Positions 59,974 to 64,000 of a stretch of DNA of 64,000 nucleotides are shown in pieces (position 1 is the first letter of the stretch; each line of letters starts with the position of its first letter). Origin of the DNA: Psychroflexus sediminis (GTDB lineage: Bacteria; Bacteroidota; Bacteroidia; Flavobacteriales; Flavobacteriaceae); assembly GCF_900099815.1 (NCBI RefSeq), contig NZ_FNCW01000002.1, forward strand, positions 1 through 64,000, written 5' to 3'. Below the pieces are notes generated by a model that ran no database searches, was not told where the DNA came from, and saw nothing but the letters and a program-made list of their open reading frames with translations. Both the position numbers and the translations under genes were made by a program.

Positions 59974-60005
59974 CAAAAGTATATAATTTCTACCAATTAG
60001 GTAGA
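59974..60005 (-). promoter_or_regulatory. cysQCDN promoter with overlapping palindromic operator candidate
   Basis: Minus-strand -7 element TACTTTTG (59974-59981, exact TAnnTTTG). Immediately upstream is the palindrome TCTACC-AATTA-GGTAGA (59989-60005), sitting where the spacer and -33 box would lie. The position suits repression by a dimeric regulator, possibly of the Rrf2 type used for sulfur control (inference). Confidence 0.45.
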
Positions 60006-60054
60006 CTATTCAATTTAGAATCAAATCTTTTTCTGTGTTAATTTTTTTTCTGAA

Positions 60055-60082
60055 TTTGAATCGTAATGTATTATGATATTTG
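60055..60082 (+). promoter_or_regulatory. Possible promoter of the DUF547 gene
   Basis: TTTG (60055-60058), a 16-nt spacer, then GATATTTG (60075-60082), which differs from TAnnTTTG at the first base or with a one-base shift. It lies 53 nt upstream of the start. Weak. Confidence 0.3.
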
Positions 60083-60135
60083 TCGACTAGTCCTAAAACT
60101 TTTAAATACTAATAGTAGTACATAAATAAAAACTC

Positions 60136-60867
60136 ATGAAAGCTCTAAAGTCTATATTTTTAATGCTAATCCTTTTTAATCTTGGGCTAGTAAATCTACA
60201 AGCTCAGGATATCCACAAGCACCAGCAATGGAATCAATTAGTTAAAACCTATGTGGATGCTGATGGGAATGTAGATTACAAAGCTTTGAAGCAACATGAA
60301 AACAAATTGGATGCGTATCTGAGCTTGCTCAACGAGAATCCTCCAAAAGCGTCCTGGACCAAAAATCAAAATAAAGCTTACCTTATCAACGCATACAATG
60401 CTTACACCGTGAAACTGATTATCGATAATTATCCTTTGGAAAGCATACGAGACATTGGCGGGTTTCTAAACAATCCGTTTACGACGGAGTTTGCGAAAAT
60501 TGGAGGGGAATCCTATGCTTTGGACGATATTGAAAAGGGAATGCTGCTGAAGATGGGAGACCCCAGAGTGCATTTTGCGGTGAACTGTGCTTCAGAATCT
60601 TGTCCAAGGCTAGCTAAGGAAGCTTATGTGGCATCCAAACTAGATCAGCAACTGGAGACGGCAGCAAAGCGGTTTATCCGTTCAGATAAAAACGAACTGT
60701 CAAAAAACCATGTTGAACTTTCTAAAATCTTTAAATGGTATGCCTCCGATTTTGAGAGAGGAGGAAAATCAGTCATTGATTTTATCAATACATATTCCCG
60801 ACAAAAAATCAATGCAGATGCCAGCATAGATTATTTGCCGTATTCCTGGGCATTGAATGAAAAATAA
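60136..60867 (+). CDS. DUF547-domain exported protein
   Basis: A 243-residue protein with a signal peptide (hydrophobic 6-22, NLQAQ cleavage). The DUF547 core holds KAYLINAYNAYTVKLI, YALDDIEKGML and the conserved VNCASESCPRL. Invariant Cys and His-Phe-Ala residues (RVHFAVNC) resemble a papain-like or transglutaminase-like active site, but activity is unproven. It precedes, by 5 bp, a TIGR04283-type glycosyltransferase; DUF547 genes often accompany that enzyme. Confidence 0.88.
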   Translation: MKALKSIFLMLILFNLGLVNLQAQDIHKHQQWNQLVKTYVDADGNVDYKALKQHENKLDAYLSLLNENPPKASWTKNQNKAYLINAYNAYTVKLIIDNYPLESIRDIGGFLNNPFTTEFAKIGGESYALDDIEKGMLLKMGDPRVHFAVNCASESCPRLAKEAYVASKLDQQLETAAKRFIRSDKNELSKNHVELSKIFKWYASDFERGGKSVIDFINTYSRQKINADASIDYLPYSWALNEK

Positions 60868-60872
60868 ACCCA

Positions 60873-61580
60873 ATGATTAGTATTATCATCCCCGTGTATA
60901 ATGAAGCTGAAATCATTGAAGCTAATCTGAAACGAATTCAGAAGAGAATAAGCCCCTTTTCATGGGTGGATGAAATCCTGGTCATCGATGGGGGGAGTCA
61001 TGATAACAGCTTCGAAAAAGCCAAGGCCGTTGAAGGTGTTCAGGCTTTCATATGCCCCAAAGGGCGGCCTAAGCAGATGAATTTTGGAGCCAAACGCGCT
61101 AGAGGTCAAATCTTATATTTTCTTCATATCGATTCTTTTCCGCCTGAAAATTTTGATGAAATGATCGTCAATGCTGTTAAAAACGGACATGAGGCGGGTT
61201 GTTTTCAAATGAAATTCAGAAGCAGTCATCCCTGGTTGAAATTTTTAAGCCTGCTAACGCAGTTTAACGCCAGGTCCTGCAGAGGAGGAGACCAAAGTTT
61301 ATTTGTCAGCAGATCGCTTTTTGAAAACATTGGAGGGTATAACGAAGACTTCCTGATTTATGAAGACCACGAAATCCTGAAACCCATCTATGAACAAACG
61401 CATTTTAAAGTGATTCCAGAGTGGATTTCGACTTCGGCCAGGCGTTATGAGGACAAGGGCATTTTGAAATTACAACTTCTTTTTCTGGGAATCTATTTCA
61501 AAAAATGGCTGGGGGCTTCTTCAGAAGAACTTTACAGGTTTTATGAAAAGCATATTAATAATACACCGACTAAAGCCTGA
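60873..61580 (+). CDS. Family 2 glycosyltransferase, TIGR04283 (arsenosugar-type)
   Basis: A 235-residue GT-A glycosyltransferase. ISIIIPVYNEAEIIEANL opens the fold, VIDGGSHDNS follows, the metal-binding DxD analogue is LHIDSFPP, and GGDQSLFVSRSLF with YEDHEI completes the site. PKGRPKQMNFGAKRA is characteristic of the TIGR04283 group, which co-occurs with arsenosugar synthesis genes. The arsenosugar radical-SAM gene is not in the window, so the substrate stays open. It follows DUF547 by 5 bp. Confidence 0.85.
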   Translation: MISIIIPVYNEAEIIEANLKRIQKRISPFSWVDEILVIDGGSHDNSFEKAKAVEGVQAFICPKGRPKQMNFGAKRARGQILYFLHIDSFPPENFDEMIVNAVKNGHEAGCFQMKFRSSHPWLKFLSLLTQFNARSCRGGDQSLFVSRSLFENIGGYNEDFLIYEDHEILKPIYEQTHFKVIPEWISTSARRYEDKGILKLQLLFLGIYFKKWLGASSEELYRFYEKHINNTPTKA

Positions 61581-61659
61581 GATTGCTTTACTTTTGAATA
61601 AACTTTAGTAATTTCAGCATCAGACATCCGACTAGTGCACTAATTAAAACCTGAAGAGT

Positions 61660-62970
61660 TTGAAACAAGAACATATTGTCATCATAGGAAATGGTATTTC
61701 AGGAGTGACTTTAGCGCGACATATCCGTAAATTATCGGATAAGCGCATCACCTTAATTTCTTCTGAAAGTGACTATTTTTTCTCTCGTACAGCTTTGATG
61801 TACGTTTATATGGGTCACATGAAATGGAATCATCTAAAACCTTATGAAGATACCTTTTGGGAGAAAAACAGACTGGAATTGAAACAGGCTCACGTCACGC
61901 ATGTTGATACTGAACACAAACAGCTAAAACTGGACTCCGGAGAGGATTTTTCTTATGATAAACTGGTGATTGCCTGTGGCTCCAGGTACAATAAATTTGG
62001 CTGGCCGGGCCAGGATGCTGAAGCCGTGATTGGACTCGTAAGTAAACAGGACCTCGAACAGCTCGAGGTATACGCGCCAAATAATAATGTATGCAAACGC
62101 GCAGTGATTGTAGGCGGAGGGTTGATAGGCGTTGAGCTTGCCGAAATGCTTTCCACTCGAAATATTCCTGTCACCTTCCTGGTGCGTGAAGAGCATTTCT
62201 GGAATACGGTTATACCCGATGAAGAGGCCCAGGTTTTAGAACGGCATATAAGAGAGCATGGTATCGATTTAAGGCTGGGCAATAGCCTTGAAGAAATTAT
62301 AACCGATGAGCATAGAAGAGCAAAAGCCGTCAAAGTAAAAGAAACCGGAGAAATAATAGACTGTGATTTGGTGGGTCTGACACCGGGTGTATCTCCGAAT
62401 ATTGATTTTTTAAAGTCCAGTAAGATTGAATTGAACCGCGGCGTATTAGTCAACCGGATGCTGGAAACCAGCGAACCGGATGTCTATGCCATCGGCGACT
62501 GTGCCGAACAGCGTGAGCCTATTGGCAACCGCCCTCCTGTGGAAGCCGTGTGGTACACCGGAAGGATGATGGGAGAAACCCTGGCACAGACCTTATGCGG
62601 AAATCCCATGGAATATAATCCGGGGCACTGGTTCAATTCTGCCAAGTTTTTTGATATTGAATACCAAACTTACGGCTGGGTGTTTCCTACGCCAAAAGAA
62701 GGTCATGACGATTTCTACTGGGAAGCTGAAGATGGTAAAAAATGTATTCATATTCATTTTGAAAAGGAACCCAGGATTTTTAAGGGCATCAATACCTTTG
62801 GGATTCGGATGCGACATGAAGTTTTTGACTACTGGCTGACAGAAGAAGCAACCGTGGAGGAGGTCATAAAGAATCTTAAGAAGGCTAATTTTGATCCTGA
62901 GTTTTTTGAAGCTTACGAGAAGCAGATTCAGAAGGAATTTGAAAAAGAATTTAATACAATAGAATTATGA
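61660..62970 (+). CDS. NAD(P)/FAD-dependent oxidoreductase
   Basis: A 436-residue pyridine-nucleotide-disulfide-type flavoprotein. The FAD site is IIGNGISGVTLARHI at the N-terminus and the NAD(P) site is VIVGGGLIGVELAEML near residue 150. The second FAD motif is VYAIGDCAE near 280. No CxxxxC redox pair is seen next to the first FAD motif, so it is nearer to ferredoxin or nitrite reductase-type NADH oxidoreductases than to disulfide reductases. It starts with TTG at 61660. The last 4 bp overlap the 4Fe-4S membrane protein gene, suggesting electron transfer between the two. Confidence 0.85.
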   Translation: MKQEHIVIIGNGISGVTLARHIRKLSDKRITLISSESDYFFSRTALMYVYMGHMKWNHLKPYEDTFWEKNRLELKQAHVTHVDTEHKQLKLDSGEDFSYDKLVIACGSRYNKFGWPGQDAEAVIGLVSKQDLEQLEVYAPNNNVCKRAVIVGGGLIGVELAEMLSTRNIPVTFLVREEHFWNTVIPDEEAQVLERHIREHGIDLRLGNSLEEIITDEHRRAKAVKVKETGEIIDCDLVGLTPGVSPNIDFLKSSKIELNRGVLVNRMLETSEPDVYAIGDCAEQREPIGNRPPVEAVWYTGRMMGETLAQTLCGNPMEYNPGHWFNSAKFFDIEYQTYGWVFPTPKEGHDDFYWEAEDGKKCIHIHFEKEPRIFKGINTFGIRMRHEVFDYWLTEEATVEEVIKNLKKANFDPEFFEAYEKQIQKEFEKEFNTIEL

Positions 62971-64000
62971 GTTTAGATGTGAATATGTCTGTCACAGGAA
63001 ACGCCCCGGAAGCTTTAAATGTTCAGCAAAAATTATCTGCGGCCCTAGGGCTTGCCGGAATTTTTATCATGAGCCTGTCGGTTTTCAATGTAGGATTTCA
63101 GCCGCAGGCACTCTGGCTAACGTTAGCGATAGGCCTGGTGGCCGTCGGTATTGTCTGGTACACCAGAGCCAGCTATGCAGGTAAAACCGCAGGCATTAAA
63201 AACGATGGGGTCTATTTCAAATCCCTGACCAATCGCGGGCTCTGGGCTTATATCGTAGGTGTAGTGTTCACCGGGTTTTATATTGTTCTTTATTTTTACC
63301 CGGGCTTACTAGGCTTAAATAGTAGCGGAGCAAATACAGGTGTTATTTCGCTCTTTGATCCTTTGAGTCAACTTATGGCCGGAAGACCGGCCAGTCAGTG
63401 GTTTGTTTATGGGGTTTTATACACCTTAGCTATTCTGGGATTTGGCTTTAAATTCCTGTGGAAATATCGGCATAACAGCTACCAGCGTCTGCGGACGTTT
63501 TCGGTCATGTTTTTCCAGCTGGGTTTTGCTTTTATCATTCCGGAATTAATGGCCAGACTCAATGATGACGATTTCTCATTACCTTATTATAACATAATTA
63601 ATATCTGGCCTTTAAACTATTACAACTTCGAACAGTACAGAGTAGATGAATTTATAAGTGCAGGGGATATAGGCATTGCTTTGCTGATTTTCGGGATACT
63701 TTCTATTTTAGTCATCACTCCGATTCTCACCTACAAATATGGTAAACGCTGGTATTGTTCCTGGGTATGCGGTTGCGGAGGCCTGGCAGAAACAGCCGGG
63801 GACCCGTTTCGGCATTTGAGTGACAAAACCCAAAGCGCCTGGAAACTGGAACGCTGGCTGGTGCATTCTGTTTTAGTCTTTGTGGTGGTTATGACGACAG
63901 CTGTGGTATATTCCTATCTTAACGGAGGAGGATACTGGCTTTCGGGGGGTGCATTTTTGATAAGTGTTGCGGTCTTATTGTCGGTCATATTCGGCTGGGC
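62967..64000 (+). CDS. 4Fe-4S-binding membrane protein (partial, runs off the window)
   Basis: An open frame of 344 codons with no stop before the window end, starting with ATG that overlaps the oxidoreductase stop (ATGA). At least five hydrophobic helices are visible. The motif YCSWVCGCGGLAET near residue 270, preceded by a basic YKYGKRW, resembles the first Cys cluster of NapH/NosR/RdxA-type membrane ferredoxins. The gene is incomplete, so the remaining clusters cannot be checked. With the adjacent FAD oxidoreductase it may form a membrane electron-transfer unit (inference). Confidence 0.8.
   Translation, partial: MSLDVNMSVTGNAPEALNVQQKLSAALGLAGIFIMSLSVFNVGFQPQALWLTLAIGLVAVGIVWYTRASYAGKTAGIKNDGVYFKSLTNRGLWAYIVGVVFTGFYIVLYFYPGLLGLNSSGANTGVISLFDPLSQLMAGRPASQWFVYGVLYTLAILGFGFKFLWKYRHNSYQRLRTFSVMFFQLGFAFIIPELMARLNDDDFSLPYYNIINIWPLNYYNFEQYRVDEFISAGDIGIALLIFGILSILVITPILTYKYGKRWYCSWVCGCGGLAETAGDPFRHLSDKTQSAWKLERWLVHSVLVFVVVMTTAVVYSYLNGGGYWLSGGAFLISVAVLLSVIFGW

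Overview
This is a chromosomal window from a member of the Bacteroidota, almost certainly a marine-type Flavobacteriaceae. The evidence is: the -7 promoter element TAnnTTTG recurs upstream of many genes (with a TTTG -33 box at exact 19-nt spacing upstream of tRNA-Phe); a class II HMG-CoA reductase sits next to a GHMP kinase carrying a GYDIA motif; an exosortase F pair, a HYC_CC_PP protein and DUF3347 proteins are present; and the gene orders coaX-OMP-TPR-lptC-CBS-ppiD and purH-mreBCD-mrdA-rodA are typical of the group. The DNA is AT-rich and tightly packed. No stretch over 300 bases lacks a gene.

Layout. 1-250: tRNA-Phe (minus) with promoter and terminator. 252-7901: coaX and an envelope-biogenesis run (outer-membrane protein, TPR protein, LptC, CNNM/CBS protein, PpiD). 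7959-10180: two isoprenoid (mevalonate pathway) genes on the minus strand. 10373-15023: peptide use (dipeptidyl peptidase IV, POT transporter, thioredoxin-like protein). 15020-17600: ComEC and an NlpC/P60 hydrolase. 17594-22852: exopolysaccharide export (Wzc/BY-kinase, Wza) divergent from a CapD/WbpM-type dehydratase. 22853-24430: free-methionine sulfoxide reductase and the exosortase F pair. 24460-42468: an 18-kb copper/silver resistance island, entirely on the plus strand. 42470-44520: dinB and an orphan helical protein, framed by three related inverted-repeat elements. 44526-46897: peptide ABC ATPase and a PolB-like exonuclease. 47040-47732: a tiny cysteine-rich, metallothionein-like gene, a terminator, then a SigZ-like ECF sigma factor. 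47911-49033: rpsP-rimM. 49040-56091: purH, mreBCD, mrdA, rodA (minus). 56279-59891: PAPS/sulfate activation (cysQ-C-D-N, minus). 60136-64000: DUF547 protein, TIGR04283-type glycosyltransferase, FAD oxidoreductase and a truncated 4Fe-4S membrane protein.

How the genes work together. The copper island combines a CusABC-type RND pump (periplasm to outside), a CPH-type P1B ATPase (cytoplasm to periplasm), a Tat-exported multicopper oxidase, a DUF318/ArsP-type permease, and many small exported proteins rich in Met, His or Cys (DUF3347, MlpB-like, a 21% Met lipoprotein, a Met/His/Asp-repeat lipoprotein). These could buffer periplasmic copper. No transcriptional regulator is encoded inside it.

The most unusual object is the 38-codon gene at 47040, with 14 cysteines in five-residue CxCxx repeats. 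It ends in an intrinsic terminator that abuts the start codon of a sigma factor whose own tail carries a CC...CxxC motif. This looks like a small metal- or thiol-responsive module that ordinary gene callers could miss. No searches were run: family names come from motif recognition, and functions of unrecognised genes are left open.
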